Assembly: GCA_017307785.1 (NCBI GenBank)
Contig: JAFKGI010000015.1
Span: 62,001 to 126,000, forward strand
Direction: 5' to 3'
DNA from: Vulcanimicrobiota bacterium
GTDB lineage: Bacteria; Vulcanimicrobiota; Xenobia; Xenobiales; JADMJV01
DNA: 64,000 nucleotides
Below are positions 44,269-52,831 of this stretch, in pieces. The notes below the pieces were generated by a model. The model worked only from the letters and a program-made list of their open reading frames with translations. It had not been told where the DNA came from and ran no database searches. A program made the position numbers and the translations under genes. Numbering within the stretch: position 1 is the first letter of the stretch; the number at the start of each line of letters is the position of its first letter.

Positions 44269-44799
44269 ATGAAACATCACCTCGTTTTCTCTCTGCTCGG
44301 TCCGGACCGTACCGGTCTGGTTGACCGTGTCACCCAAACCCTGAGCAAACATCGGGCCAATTTGGAAGATTCTCGCATGTCGGTGCTGGGCGGCGAGTTC
44401 GCCATGATGTTCCTCTGCTCGGTCGACTCGGCTCAGCAAGAAGCTCTGCAATCAGCCCTGGAAGCGGTTGCCAAAGAACTGGAACTGCTGATCCAGTGCA
44501 AGCAAACCAGCCTGCGCAAAAGCCACATCGGCATGTTGCCCCTGCAGCTGGCCGTGCGAGGAGCCGACCACGAGGGCATCGTGCACGAGCTGGTGCATCA
44601 TCTGGTGGAACAGGGCGTTTCCGTCGACAACCTGGAATCTCAGCTGGTCAATGCGCCCTACAGTGGCGTGCCGCTTTTCGAGATGCAGATGCGCATCAGT
44701 GCGCCCGCCTCGGTTTCGCTCTCGGCTTTACGCCGAAAAATCCAGGAAGTGGGCGACGAGCTGAATGTCGACGTGGAAATCGAGACCGCCTCTGTTTAA
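44269..44799 (+). CDS. Tandem ACT-domain protein (GcvR-like)
   Basis: 176 residues. Two ACT domains: the first starts HHLVFSLLGPDRTGLVDRVTQTL, the second PLQLAVRGADHEGIVHELVHHL, each with the beta-alpha-beta pattern and Gly hinge. The layout matches GcvR-type regulators, in which ACT domains bind an amino acid and modulate another protein. GcvR in E. coli antagonises GcvA, but no gcv gene is near. ATG 44269 has GAGG five bases upstream. Ligand unknown. Confidence 0.85.
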   Translation: MKHHLVFSLLGPDRTGLVDRVTQTLSKHRANLEDSRMSVLGGEFAMMFLCSVDSAQQEALQSALEAVAKELELLIQCKQTSLRKSHIGMLPLQLAVRGADHEGIVHELVHHLVEQGVSVDNLESQLVNAPYSGVPLFEMQMRISAPASVSLSALRRKIQEVGDELNVDVEIETASV

Positions 44800-44828
44800 C
44801 TTGGCCTTCCGGGGGATAAGATAGCCCA

Positions 44829-45353
44829 ATGTTGGTGACACTGTGTGATCGAACCACTGGCCAGGTGCTCGGCCAGATCTCTAAAGCGGACCTGACCGTC
44901 ATTCAGGAGATCCTCGAAGAAGAGAGCGAAAGCGATGTGGACTACTACATCCAGGACAGCGCGCTCGAACTGCTTTCGCAGGCCGGCCTCTCCCCCGACG
45001 GCCACCTGCTCTTGACCAAAGCCCTTGGTGACCACGCCGACCTCGAGTTCGGTTGGGAGATTCCGCAGGAAACCGATACGGGACTCAAAGGCAGCATCTC
45101 CACCGAAGGTGGCGATCGCCCCGCTCCGGGACTGGCCGTCGAGGCACGATTCGGCAAGGAGCGCTACTGGACGTTCACGCGAGATGACGGCGGCTTCGAT
45201 CTGCGATTACCCCACGAGTCTCGCAGCTACCAGGTCAGCGTCGCCATCGTCGGCGGCAAAGTGGTCTGGTCGGAAGCTCTCGACGCGGAGGCCGGCGAGG
45301 TGACTCGCCTGGGCGACTTGCCGCTCGACATCGAGCTGGTCGCGAACAACTAA
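44829..45353 (+). CDS. Unknown protein with carboxypeptidase-regulatory-like C-terminus
   Basis: 174 residues. The first 65 are acidic and helical (VIQEILEEESESDVDYYIQD). From about residue 85 the sequence (GLKGSISTEGGDRPAPGLAV, then FTRDDGGFDLRLP) resembles the beta-sandwich that decorates carboxypeptidases and many surface proteins. No signal peptide is present, so it is cytoplasmic unless exported otherwise. It is followed at once by a strong terminator and is probably the last gene of the unit that begins at 40976. Confidence 0.6.
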   Translation: MLVTLCDRTTGQVLGQISKADLTVIQEILEEESESDVDYYIQDSALELLSQAGLSPDGHLLLTKALGDHADLEFGWEIPQETDTGLKGSISTEGGDRPAPGLAVEARFGKERYWTFTRDDGGFDLRLPHESRSYQVSVAIVGGKVVWSEALDAEAGEVTRLGDLPLDIELVANN

Positions 45354-45383
45354 AAAAGGCCCGGCATCAGCCGGGCCTTTTTT
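45352..45383. terminator. Bidirectional intrinsic terminator
   Basis: GGCCCGGC (45358-45365), loop ATCA, GCCGGGCC (45370-45377), with A-run 45352-45357 and T-run 45378-45383. It separates the convergent 44829 and 45386 genes. Confidence 0.92.
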
Positions 45384-45385
45384 AT

Positions 45386-45937
45386 TTAGCGGCAGCGCCC
45401 GCCCCAGCGGACTCCGCCCCCGCCAAAGAAGAGCGGATAGTTCAGGCCGTAGCCTCCGTACCATGGGCGCCCCCAGTAGTTACCGAAGCCGATCCCAAAA
45501 CCAACGCTCGGTCGCGAACCGGCCACCTGTCGGTTGAAGTTCTGGTCGCGCTCGCCGCGCGCCGCTTTGTCCACTTCCTCGACAGAAGCGACCATCTGCT
45601 GGCCAAGTTTCTGACCTTCCTCGTCCAGGGTGGAAACCGGCAGACTCATACGGACACGGTTGCTGGCCACCTGGAGCTCCATGAAGGCGCCGCGAGTGCT
45701 CTCCCAATCGACGTCCTCCGGTTCCAGGGCCTGACGAGCGCTGGAGGCAGCGGTAGCCAAACGTCCCATATCGTCCACAGCCATCTTCTGGCCCCAGGTC
45801 AAGTTGGGATTGTCGGGGCCCATCTTCTGGCGCAGCACGAGAGCTTGTTCCTCGATAGCTTTCGCCTCGCCGGCCAGCGGATGAGCCAGAGCCGTTGAAG
45901 TCAATAAACAAAGGCAGAGAAGCAAATTCAATCGCAT
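45386..45937 (-). CDS. Exported protein with Gly/aromatic-rich C-terminus, unknown
   Basis: 183 residues from ATG 45937. A signal peptide (RLNLLLCLCLLTSTALA) precedes a helical region of about 100 residues with regular charged heptads (residues 25-115). The last 45 residues are Gly, Tyr, Trp-rich (GIGFGNYWGRPWYGGYG). The helical part suggests a periplasmic or outer-surface coiled coil, the tail suggests an aggregation-prone or amyloid-like end. The upstream GAGG is only two bases from the ATG, so the start is not fully secure. Confidence 0.6.
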   Translation of the reverse strand: MRLNLLLCLCLLTSTALAHPLAGEAKAIEEQALVLRQKMGPDNPNLTWGQKMAVDDMGRLATAASSARQALEPEDVDWESTRGAFMELQVASNRVRMSLPVSTLDEEGQKLGQQMVASVEEVDKAARGERDQNFNRQVAGSRPSVGFGIGFGNYWGRPWYGGYGLNYPLFFGGGGVRWGGRCR

Positions 45938-45987
45938 GACCTCACTATACAACAGGAACGCCCGAAATGACATAGAATGGGCCGCTC

Positions 45988-46398
45988 GTGGTTGCAGATA
46001 CTAACTCATCCGTAGGCCAACTGGTCGTCCCCGCGTGGGCCGGCACCTTGGTCGGCGCCGCTACCGGCGCATATTTTATCCATTCAGCGGGTCATCCGCT
46101 GACGAGCGGGATCCCCGCCATCCTTGGATTTGCCATTCTCGGCCTTTTCTTCTCCCTGTGTGCCAACCGCACAACTCTACTGGGATACCTTTTGGTCGGC
46201 GTTTTTATGGGTATAAACTGTGGCATCTTGACAAGTCTGGTGAGAGCCTTCCATCTCGACGAGAACTGGCCCCTGGCCGTAGAACATCACACCAGCTGGA
46301 AACACTGCTTTGGTTTTGGCGAGACCCTCGCCCTGACCGCCATCTTGTTTAGTTTTATTCAAGGGGCTCCTGAGCAGAAAACTGCACCGAAGGACTGA
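45988..46398 (+). CDS. Small membrane protein, unknown
   Basis: 136 residues from GTG 45988 with no obvious ribosome-binding site. Three or four hydrophobic segments (WAGTLVGAATGAYFIHS, IPAILGFAILGLFFSLCA, LLGYLLVGVFMGINCGIL, LALTAILFSFIQG) span it. It lies 6 bases before the DUF5989 gene on the same strand, so it may belong to the carbamoyltransferase unit. No family recognised. Confidence 0.6.
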   Translation: MVADTNSSVGQLVVPAWAGTLVGAATGAYFIHSAGHPLTSGIPAILGFAILGLFFSLCANRTTLLGYLLVGVFMGINCGILTSLVRAFHLDENWPLAVEHHTSWKHCFGFGETLALTAILFSFIQGAPEQKTAPKD

Positions 46399-46404
46399 AC
46401 CTTT

Positions 46405-46566
46405 ATGAAATCCGCGATGCGCACCGTCAAAGAATTGATGGGCATGCTTTGGAAAGAGAAGATGTGGTGGCTGATCCCCATGATGCTGATCATGCTCGTC
46501 TTCATCTTCATCATCGTCTTTGGCAACTCGACTGGCCTTGGACCGTTCCTCTACACCCTATTCTAA
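46405..46566 (+). CDS. DUF5989-type small membrane protein
   Basis: 53 residues: ATG 46405, TAA 46564-46566. It has the DUF5989 pattern: short amphipathic start (LMGMLWKEKMWWLIPMMLI), one membrane helix rich in Ile, Leu, Phe (LVFIFIIVFG), then the conserved GPFLYTLF end. AAGGA lies 10 bases upstream. This family is found next to NodU-type carbamoyltransferases, as here (two genes on). It probably anchors or partners the enzyme at the membrane; that is inference from association. Confidence 0.85.
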   Translation: MKSAMRTVKELMGMLWKEKMWWLIPMMLIMLVFIFIIVFGNSTGLGPFLYTLF

Positions 46567-46584
46567 TCTCTAAGGAAACCCCTT

Positions 46585-46800
46585 ATGTTCGGCTACTTGA
46601 AAGAGTCTTTTAAGGCCATTGGTGAATTCCAGTCGCGCCTCATCTTGACCGGCTTTTACTTCCTGATCGTGCCGGTCTTCTCCGTGCTGGCGCGAATGAG
46701 CGGCGACGCTCTTGGCTTTAAAGGCAAAACCCAATCTTCTTCCTGGCTCACGAGGAGCAAGGGCGAACACACCCTGGCGGAAGCTCAGAGGCAGTACTGA
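46585..46800 (+). CDS. Small membrane protein next to carbamoyltransferase
   Basis: 71 residues. ATG 46585 has AAGGA eight bases upstream. One membrane segment (LILTGFYFLIVPVFSVLA) is followed by a hydrophilic tail with KTQSSSWL. It stands between the DUF5989 gene and the carbamoyltransferase, and its stop overlaps the next start as TGATG. A protein of this size and position recurs in such clusters in my recollection, but no name is attached to it. Confidence 0.75.
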   Translation: MFGYLKESFKAIGEFQSRLILTGFYFLIVPVFSVLARMSGDALGFKGKTQSSSWLTRSKGEHTLAEAQRQY

Positions 46801-48581
46801 TGAATATCCTCGGAATCTCCGCCTACTACCACGACTCGGCCGCCGCCCTCATTGTGGACGGCGAACTGGTCGCGGCCGCGCAAGAAGAGCGCTTCTCGCG
46901 CATCAAGTTCGACCATCGCTTCCCCACCATGTCGGTGGAATTTTGCCTCAAGGAAGCCGGCATTCAGCAGAAAGACCTGGACTACATCGTCTTCTACGAG
47001 AAGCCGTTGCCCAAGTTCCAGCGCATTTTGCTCACCCACCTGCACACGTTCCCCAAGTCCTGGCGTCACTTCCGTGAAGCCATGCTGGCCTGGTTTGGCA
47101 ACAAGCTGTGGGTGAAGGGGGATATCCTGGCTCAGTTCCCGGATTATCCCGAAGAGAAGGTGCTTTTCGTCGACCACCACGTCAGCCACGCCGCCAGTGC
47201 GGCTTTCTGCTCGCCTTTCGAGGAGATGGCCGTGCTGACGCTGGATGGCGTGGGCGAGTGGACCACCACCGGCATGGGCATCGCCAAGGGCGACTGGGAC
47301 ACCGGTCAGACCAACATGCTGGAACTGACCGAAGAGATCCGCTTCCCCCACTCGCTCGGCTTGCTCTACTCGGTGTTTACCGCCTGGTTGGGCTTCAAGG
47401 TCAACTCCGGCGAATACAAGGTCATGGGTATGGCGCCCTACGGCATGCCCAAGTATATGGACAAACTGGCCAAGGTGTTCAAGTTGCACAACGACGGCAG
47501 CTTCTCGCTGGATATGGACTATTTCAGCTTCCACGAGAGCCTGACCGACGCCTACAACGCCAAGTTCATCAATTTCTTCGGACCGCCCCGCGAGCCCGAG
47601 AGTCCGTTCTTCACGGCCTCTACCGGCGACGACATCCGCGGACGCGAGAAGGAAGCGGCTGCCAATCAGTACTACGCCGACATCGCTGCTTCGCTGCAGC
47701 TGATGGTGGAAGAGTCGGTGCTGAAGATGGCCAATCATCTGCAGGCCAAGACCGGTTTGAAGAAGCTGGTCATGGCCGGTGGTGTGGCGCTCAACTCGGT
47801 CGCCAACGGTCGCGTGATGCGCGAATCGAACTTCGACGAGGTCTATATCCAGCCCAACGCCGGCGACGCCGGTGGCGCGCTGGGCGCAGCCCTCTACGCT
47901 TATCACGTCTTGCTCAAGAAACCGCGCAAGTATGTGATGAAGCACTCTTACTACGGTAAGCAGTACAGCCTGGCCGAAGAGAAGGCCGCCATCGAAAAGA
48001 CCGGCCTTCCCTACGAACAGCTGGAGGAGACCGAAAAGATCGCCGAGCGCTGCGTGGACGCCATCCTCAAGGGTCAGGTGATTGCTCTCTTCCAGGGACG
48101 CTTCGAATGGGGGCCGCGCGCTCTGGGCAACCGCTCGATCATGGCGGATCCCCGCAAGGCCGAGATGCAAGAGGTCGTGAATCTCAAGATCAAGTTCCGC
48201 GAGGCCTTCCGTCCGTTCGCGCCGGTGGTCACCGAGGAGCGCTCCAACGAATACTTCAGCCTGGGCAAGTCGGTCAATCAGTATCCGCAGCGCTTCATGC
48301 TGGCAGTGGCTCCCATTCCCGAAGAGAAGCACGCCGAAATTCCGGCTGTGTGTCACAACGGAACGGGCCGTCTGCAAACGGTGGACAAGGAGTCCAACCC
48401 GCTCTACTACGAGATCGTCAAGCAGTTCGGTGAAGCCACCGGCACCCCGGTGCTCATGAACACCAGTTTGAACCTCCGTGGTGAGCCGCTGGTGACCTCC
48501 CCCGAGAACGCCTTCTTCACCTTCGGCGAGAGCGATCTCGACCTGCTGGTGCTGGACAAGTTCCTGGTCCGCAAGAAGTAA
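46800..48581 (+). CDS. NodU/CmcH-family carbamoyltransferase
   Basis: 593 residues. These enzymes move a carbamoyl group from carbamoyl phosphate to a hydroxyl of a sugar or antibiotic, through carbamoyl-adenylate. The N-terminal domain starts ILGISAYYHDSAAALI and has AQEERFSRIKFDHRFP; VDHHVSHAASA carries the metal and ATP ligands; the C-terminal YrdC-like part has GGVALNSVANGR, QPNAGDAGGALGAAL, GRFEWGPRALGNRSI and LMNTSLNLRGEPLV. Full length and intact. Partner genes DUF5989 and the small membrane protein precede it; an SGNH-fold enzyme follows on the other strand. Substrate likely an extracellular polysaccharide precursor, unproven. Confidence 0.94.
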   Translation: MNILGISAYYHDSAAALIVDGELVAAAQEERFSRIKFDHRFPTMSVEFCLKEAGIQQKDLDYIVFYEKPLPKFQRILLTHLHTFPKSWRHFREAMLAWFGNKLWVKGDILAQFPDYPEEKVLFVDHHVSHAASAAFCSPFEEMAVLTLDGVGEWTTTGMGIAKGDWDTGQTNMLELTEEIRFPHSLGLLYSVFTAWLGFKVNSGEYKVMGMAPYGMPKYMDKLAKVFKLHNDGSFSLDMDYFSFHESLTDAYNAKFINFFGPPREPESPFFTASTGDDIRGREKEAAANQYYADIAASLQLMVEESVLKMANHLQAKTGLKKLVMAGGVALNSVANGRVMRESNFDEVYIQPNAGDAGGALGAALYAYHVLLKKPRKYVMKHSYYGKQYSLAEEKAAIEKTGLPYEQLEETEKIAERCVDAILKGQVIALFQGRFEWGPRALGNRSIMADPRKAEMQEVVNLKIKFREAFRPFAPVVTEERSNEYFSLGKSVNQYPQRFMLAVAPIPEEKHAEIPAVCHNGTGRLQTVDKESNPLYYEIVKQFGEATGTPVLMNTSLNLRGEPLVTSPENAFFTFGESDLDLLVLDKFLVRKK

Positions 48582-48603
48582 CCACTTCAGGCTCCATCAA
48601 AAA

Positions 48604-48637
48604 GAGGCGGGTTCAAGCAAGAACCTGCCTCTTTTTT
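48604..48637. terminator. Intrinsic terminator
   Basis: GAGGCGGGTTC (48604-48614) pairs with GAACCTGCCTC (48621-48631) with one G-U pair and a six-base loop, then T-run 48632-48637. It ends the carbamoyltransferase unit and lies before the convergent SGNH gene. Confidence 0.88.
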
Positions 48638-48677
48638 CGTTAGGGCGAGATTTAGGCGACTATTTCGGAACCGCCGG

Positions 48678-49610
48678 TTAGCGGATGAGGAGCTTCTCGT
48701 CGTGGAGTTGTTTGGCGAACTGGTCGGCCATCTGGTCGTCGGGGTGCCAGAAGTCGCCGGGGGCTTCGACCATCTTCTCGTGGTTGGCGGCAGCTTTTTC
48801 CATGGTGGGAAGCAGATCGTAGACCTGGATGTTCAAGTCTTTGAAGATCTTGAGCGACTGCTCGCGGGACCAGTTCTCACCCTTGCTCCACTCGCTGACG
48901 GGCTTCATCAGGGGTAGGAGCACGACCCTCAGGTCGACCTTCTGCTCGCCGGTCAGTTTCTGCAACTCGGCCAGGTTCGAGCGCACCTCCCCCACCTTCT
49001 CCTGATTGTCCTCGCGCCACGACATGCCCAACCAGAAACGATAAAAGTAGCTGTTGTCGAACAACCACATGTTCATCTTGCGACGATCGCGCAGAGGCGA
49101 CATGATCTCCATTTTGCCGTTCTTCTCGTAGACGATCGGCGTCTGCATGAAGTCGTTGTTGTGGAACGTCAGGACCACCTGGTCGGGCTTGATCTTCGAA
49201 TTGTAGCGCCGGTAGAGCACCAGTTCCTGCAGCGTATTGAAGCTCTCCACGCCGGCGTTCCAATACTCGTAGCCCTGCTCGCCGTAAAGTTTGCGCAAAC
49301 CATTGACGATGCGCGCGCGGTGCGTGACCGAGTCACCGATAAAAAGGATACGCTTGACGCCGGCCGGCTTCTCCAACTTGTAGTCGTTATGCAGACAACC
49401 GTTGGCGTCGTATTCCTGAGAGTTGGTCTTGGGTAAGTAGCCGGCTTCCTCGTCCGGCTCGAAGCTTGCCAACGTTCCGGCCGCGAAGTTCATCTGCTCC
49501 CCGCCCTTGCTCAAACGCGGGGACAGGAAACGCAGACCAAATTCGGCCGCAACCAGAGCAAACACCAGGCTCCCCACCAGCAAGACCAGACGCAAAGCGA
49601 TTTTCCGCAC
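48678..49610 (-). CDS. Membrane-anchored SGNH/GDSL-type hydrolase or acyltransferase
   Basis: 310 residues from GTG 49610. An N-terminal anchor (LRLVLLVGSLVFALVAAEF) places the domain outside the inner membrane. Block I is LFIGDSVTHRARI (catalytic Ser), block III is TFHNND, and block V is GDFWHPDD with the Asp/His pair, the SGNH set. The family esterifies or de-esterifies polysaccharides and lipids. Its position facing the carbamoyltransferase cluster, which also modifies sugar hydroxyls, suggests the same glycan is modified twice. Substrate unknown. Confidence 0.85.
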   Translation of the reverse strand: MRKIALRLVLLVGSLVFALVAAEFGLRFLSPRLSKGGEQMNFAAGTLASFEPDEEAGYLPKTNSQEYDANGCLHNDYKLEKPAGVKRILFIGDSVTHRARIVNGLRKLYGEQGYEYWNAGVESFNTLQELVLYRRYNSKIKPDQVVLTFHNNDFMQTPIVYEKNGKMEIMSPLRDRRKMNMWLFDNSYFYRFWLGMSWREDNQEKVGEVRSNLAELQKLTGEQKVDLRVVLLPLMKPVSEWSKGENWSREQSLKIFKDLNIQVYDLLPTMEKAAANHEKMVEAPGDFWHPDDQMADQFAKQLHDEKLLIR

Positions 49611-49713
49611 GCCGCCGCATTCCCCGAGCCGGTCGTCTCTCCTTCGAGCGCGGTATCTGAAATTTATTCAACCTTTCCCCAGGTTTTCCACAGTTATCCC
49701 CAGCGGGACCCCT

Positions 49714-52083
49714 TTAGAAGTCGACTTCGAGCGCGGTGGAGAGACGATAGCCGTCCCAGTTGAACGGGTGACTGGTGGCACCGGCGCCACCATAAGCACC
49801 GGCCTGAATCGAGGCGGGCACGTGATCGCGTGTCTGATAGAACATCAACTCGCTATTGAAGCGCACGCCGCTGGACACATTCCAATCGGCCTTGAGATAA
49901 GGCATCGTCTGCACCAGGTCACGGGTGCGAAAATCCACGTTGTTGTTGGCGAAAGCGTAGGCATTGTAGACCCCGCCCGGGTCGTAGTGTCCCTGACTGG
50001 TGGCTCGATAGACGCCCAACGAGAACAGAAAGTCTTCGTTAAACTTGTAGCCGACCTCCAGATTGGCCAGTGCCTGGGTCAAGTCCACACGATTCTGCGA
50101 ACCGCCCAACTGAGCCGGCAGCGCGGTGGAACGGCGAAAGGTCCAGCTGTCGTAACTTCCCGCCACCTTCCAGGGAGTGCCTGTGAACACCTGAGACACC
50201 TTGATCCCGGCGCTGGAGACGTGGCCGCGCGGATTCTCCAATGGGTTGTAGCTGGCGTCAAACGAGAGCGGAGAAAACTCACGAAAAACCACGTCGATGA
50301 AACCCGGAGAGAAGCCCAGCACGTCGTTGCCGGGAAGCCCGGTCCCCAGGCTGCCGCCCCGAATGCGCACATCCTGCAGAGAGGTGCTGACCTGACTCAG
50401 ATTCCGATAGTTGAGCGTCACCGAACCGTCAGGATCGTACTGTACCCTGGTGGTCAGCCACAGGCCCTGGCGATTGTGCGGAAACGAATCGGTATTGTGC
50501 AAAGACCAGTAAAGCCAGAACTGATCTGCATCGGGAAACCGATGATAGACCCGGAGAGGCGAAACCGAACCCTGCAGGGGATTGCCAAACTGCAAAATCA
50601 TCGGGTCATAGCGAGCGTCGGTGTGACGATAGTCGACTTCCAGGTGGAGCTTGTCCTCGAACCAATCGGCCGCGCCACCCAGTCGCCACAGAGTCCCGGC
50701 GGTGGAGTAGCCGGAATTGCGACTGGGACGATAGCTGGAGACGCTATAGTCCCCCTGGAATAGATAGCCCTTCGGCGCGTATTCCAGGTGCAGCCCGCCC
50801 ATGGTCACCGCCTGAGGACCGAAACTGGCCCGCGGCCCGCCCAAATCGCTGCCGGGAAAACCCCCCAGGGGCCGGGCATCGGTGCTCAAACCGGTTCCGG
50901 CCACCAACGGCCCGCCCAGCTGGTTCACGAAAAAGCCGGGAGGATTGACCCAGTTCAGCGTTCCCAGCCCGGCCAGTTGATTGGCGTTGGTAATCTGACC
51001 GGTGGTCAGCCCCGGCACCTGCCCACCATTGTCGTCAAAAGCCCGCAAGAAACTGAGCGTTCCCGTCCATTCCGCATTGTGGTAGTTCACGGCCCCGCCC
51101 AGCGCATAGCTGCGATACGGCGCCGTCACGCCAGGATTGCCGTCGTAAAGGCGAGTCCCGAAACCCTCCCAGCCCCAGCGTCCATTGTCCAGCTCGCCGC
51201 TGATCTGCAGTCCGTAGCTTTCCAGGATGCGCGGATTGCCCACCCGGGGATTGACCGTACCCATATAAATCTGAGGCGACATGAAGCGCGGGGCGAAGCT
51301 ACCGATCACCAGGCTGGTGGCGGTAGGAGTATGAGTCACGGCCAACCGCTCCAGACCCATACTGGTAAAGGGTGCGTTGGCCAGACCGAAAGGATTGGCC
51401 GGAATGGGCGGCTGCACGCCCCACACCGAATCGACCAGCGGATTGCCCTGCGAACTGTAGGCGTAGACCCGCAGTTCGGCCAGCAAATCCTCGCTCAGAT
51501 CGGCCTCCACGTTCAAAGACAGCACGTTGCTGAAGCCGCTGCCGTTGACCAGTGGGCGCCCATTCGAATAGTCGAGCACCGGCTGGGTGCCAAACGCATT
51601 GAGCGGGCTCAAATTGGCAGCCTCGACCGCCCCCACCAGATCACCATAGTTGAGCGCGCTCCCACCGAAACCGCTGCGTTCCTGGCCGTTGTTGTGCACG
51701 CCCATGCTCACGAAGCTGGAGCGGAACTGACCCGAGAAGCGAATGCGGCCCAATTCCTCGACGCGCTCGTCCAGATTGGCGACCCGGTTCTCCAGGCTGT
51801 CCACTCGCACGCCCAGAGCTTCCAGCTCGTCTTTATAGGCGGCTAACAGAGCCTGCAGATGTTGCAGCTCCGCCTTGCTCAGCAATGGTGCCAGTCCGGC
51901 CTGAATACGTTCCTGGGCTCGGGCCAACTGTAGGGCTACTTCCCAGCGAGTGCTGGCGCGTCCGGCGTCGCTCAACCCCATCTCGCGCAGCCAGCGGTAA
52001 GCATCGTCATTGCCCGGGAACAGTGGAGCAGCCACAGCCAGTGCGCACAACCCCAAAGCCAGAAGCGTCCCCCTCAGTCCCAT
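49714..52083 (-). CDS. SLH-like/coiled-coil outer-membrane beta-barrel protein (OmpM-type)
   Basis: 789 residues from ATG 52083 (GTG 52086 is adjacent; AAGGAG lies 15 and 12 bases upstream). Signal peptide LLALGLCALAVAA. An SLH-like segment follows (AYRWLREMGL, then TRWEVALQLARAQERI), then a coiled coil (residues 65-105: LGVRVDSLENRVANLDERVE). The rest is a beta-barrel of alternating hydrophobic strands ending in the aromatic LEVDF. In OmpM proteins the SLH domain binds pyruvylated cell-wall polymer and tethers the outer membrane. Presence implies a diderm envelope. Possibly a carbohydrate-type porin. Upstream coding into 52239 is rejected for lack of homology. Confidence 0.82.
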   Translation of the reverse strand: MGLRGTLLALGLCALAVAAPLFPGNDDAYRWLREMGLSDAGRASTRWEVALQLARAQERIQAGLAPLLSKAELQHLQALLAAYKDELEALGVRVDSLENRVANLDERVEELGRIRFSGQFRSSFVSMGVHNNGQERSGFGGSALNYGDLVGAVEAANLSPLNAFGTQPVLDYSNGRPLVNGSGFSNVLSLNVEADLSEDLLAELRVYAYSSQGNPLVDSVWGVQPPIPANPFGLANAPFTSMGLERLAVTHTPTATSLVIGSFAPRFMSPQIYMGTVNPRVGNPRILESYGLQISGELDNGRWGWEGFGTRLYDGNPGVTAPYRSYALGGAVNYHNAEWTGTLSFLRAFDDNGGQVPGLTTGQITNANQLAGLGTLNWVNPPGFFVNQLGGPLVAGTGLSTDARPLGGFPGSDLGGPRASFGPQAVTMGGLHLEYAPKGYLFQGDYSVSSYRPSRNSGYSTAGTLWRLGGAADWFEDKLHLEVDYRHTDARYDPMILQFGNPLQGSVSPLRVYHRFPDADQFWLYWSLHNTDSFPHNRQGLWLTTRVQYDPDGSVTLNYRNLSQVSTSLQDVRIRGGSLGTGLPGNDVLGFSPGFIDVVFREFSPLSFDASYNPLENPRGHVSSAGIKVSQVFTGTPWKVAGSYDSWTFRRSTALPAQLGGSQNRVDLTQALANLEVGYKFNEDFLFSLGVYRATSQGHYDPGGVYNAYAFANNNVDFRTRDLVQTMPYLKADWNVSSGVRFNSELMFYQTRDHVPASIQAGAYGGAGATSHPFNWDGYRLSTALEVDF

Positions 52084-52126
52084 CACGCGCGCAAGGTTCT
52101 CCTTCCACCCCCGCGTGCCTGCACAG

Positions 52127-52831
52127 ATGACAGGAAGAGGCAAACACTTCCTCGTAGCCAAGAAGGTGCGTAAGCTACTGGGGGCTCTGTTCTCGCTGTT
52201 GATGGTCACCGGTGTCTCGGCCGGCGACCTGGAAGGCACCGTCGAAATTCACTCCCGCCTGGGCCGCCGCCCCATCGGCAAATTGCAGCGCCACCCCGGC
52301 CAGAACAATGGCCCGCTCTACCAGGCCCCGGCCAAAGTGAGCGCGGCGGTCGACGAAGTCAGCAACGTCGTGATCTTCTTGCTCGACACCCCGGGCGGTC
52401 CCAACAAGCCGGTCCACACCAAGATGAACCAGAAGAACCGCCAGTTTTCCCCCTATGTGCTGCCCATCGTACGAGACTCGACGGTGGACTTCGTCAACGG
52501 AGACGGCATTTTTCACTCGGTCTACTCTCAGTGCGAATGCGCCCCCTTCCATCTCCCCGAGTTCCCCCAGGGCGAGTCCCGTTCCATCCATTTTCCCCAG
52601 CCCGGAGACGTCGAATTGTTCTGCGCCATCCATCCCGAGATGAACGCGCACATCCTGGTGCTGGACACCGGCTTCTTCGTCACGCCGGACGAAAACCACA
52701 AATTCAAGCTCGAAGACGTGCCGGCCGGACGCCGGGTGCTGAAAGCCTGGCATCCGCGTCTAAGAAATCCCGTCACCAAGATCATCGACGTCCCGCCCAG
52801 CGGTAGCCTGCACATCGATCTCGCCCTTTAG
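52127..52831 (+). CDS. Exported cupredoxin-like protein
   Basis: 234 residues from ATG 52127; GTG 52166 would give a more ordinary signal peptide (RKLLGALFSLLMVTGVSA), and neither has a clear ribosome-binding site. The cupredoxin part (about 95-190) has IFHSV (His ligand), PQPGDVELFC (Cys), AIHPEM (His and Met), the type 1 copper ligand order of plastocyanin-like domains. The C-terminal region reads FKLEDVPAGRRVLKAWHPRL, a carboxypeptidase-regulatory-like fold seen in methylamine-utilisation-type proteins. Periplasmic electron transfer or copper handling is inferred. It overlaps the PAS sensor start by one base. Confidence 0.75.
   Translation: MTGRGKHFLVAKKVRKLLGALFSLLMVTGVSAGDLEGTVEIHSRLGRRPIGKLQRHPGQNNGPLYQAPAKVSAAVDEVSNVVIFLLDTPGGPNKPVHTKMNQKNRQFSPYVLPIVRDSTVDFVNGDGIFHSVYSQCECAPFHLPEFPQGESRSIHFPQPGDVELFCAIHPEMNAHILVLDTGFFVTPDENHKFKLEDVPAGRRVLKAWHPRLRNPVTKIIDVPPSGSLHIDLAL

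Noticed and set aside
46785..48377. A 530-codon minus-strand open frame opposite the carbamoyltransferase
   Set aside because: Antisense to an intact enzyme; no start signal or domain.
49684..49702. Two DnaA-box-like 9-mers in a row, TTTTCCACA and TTATCCCCA, next to the barrel gene
   Set aside because: Both differ from the TTATCCACA consensus, there is no AT-rich unwinding region or dnaA/dnaN gene nearby. Probably chance, so no origin is claimed.
49507..50763. A 418-codon plus-strand open frame opposite the outer-membrane barrel gene
   Set aside because: Antisense to a protein with signal peptide, coiled coil and a barrel C-terminus. No supporting motif.
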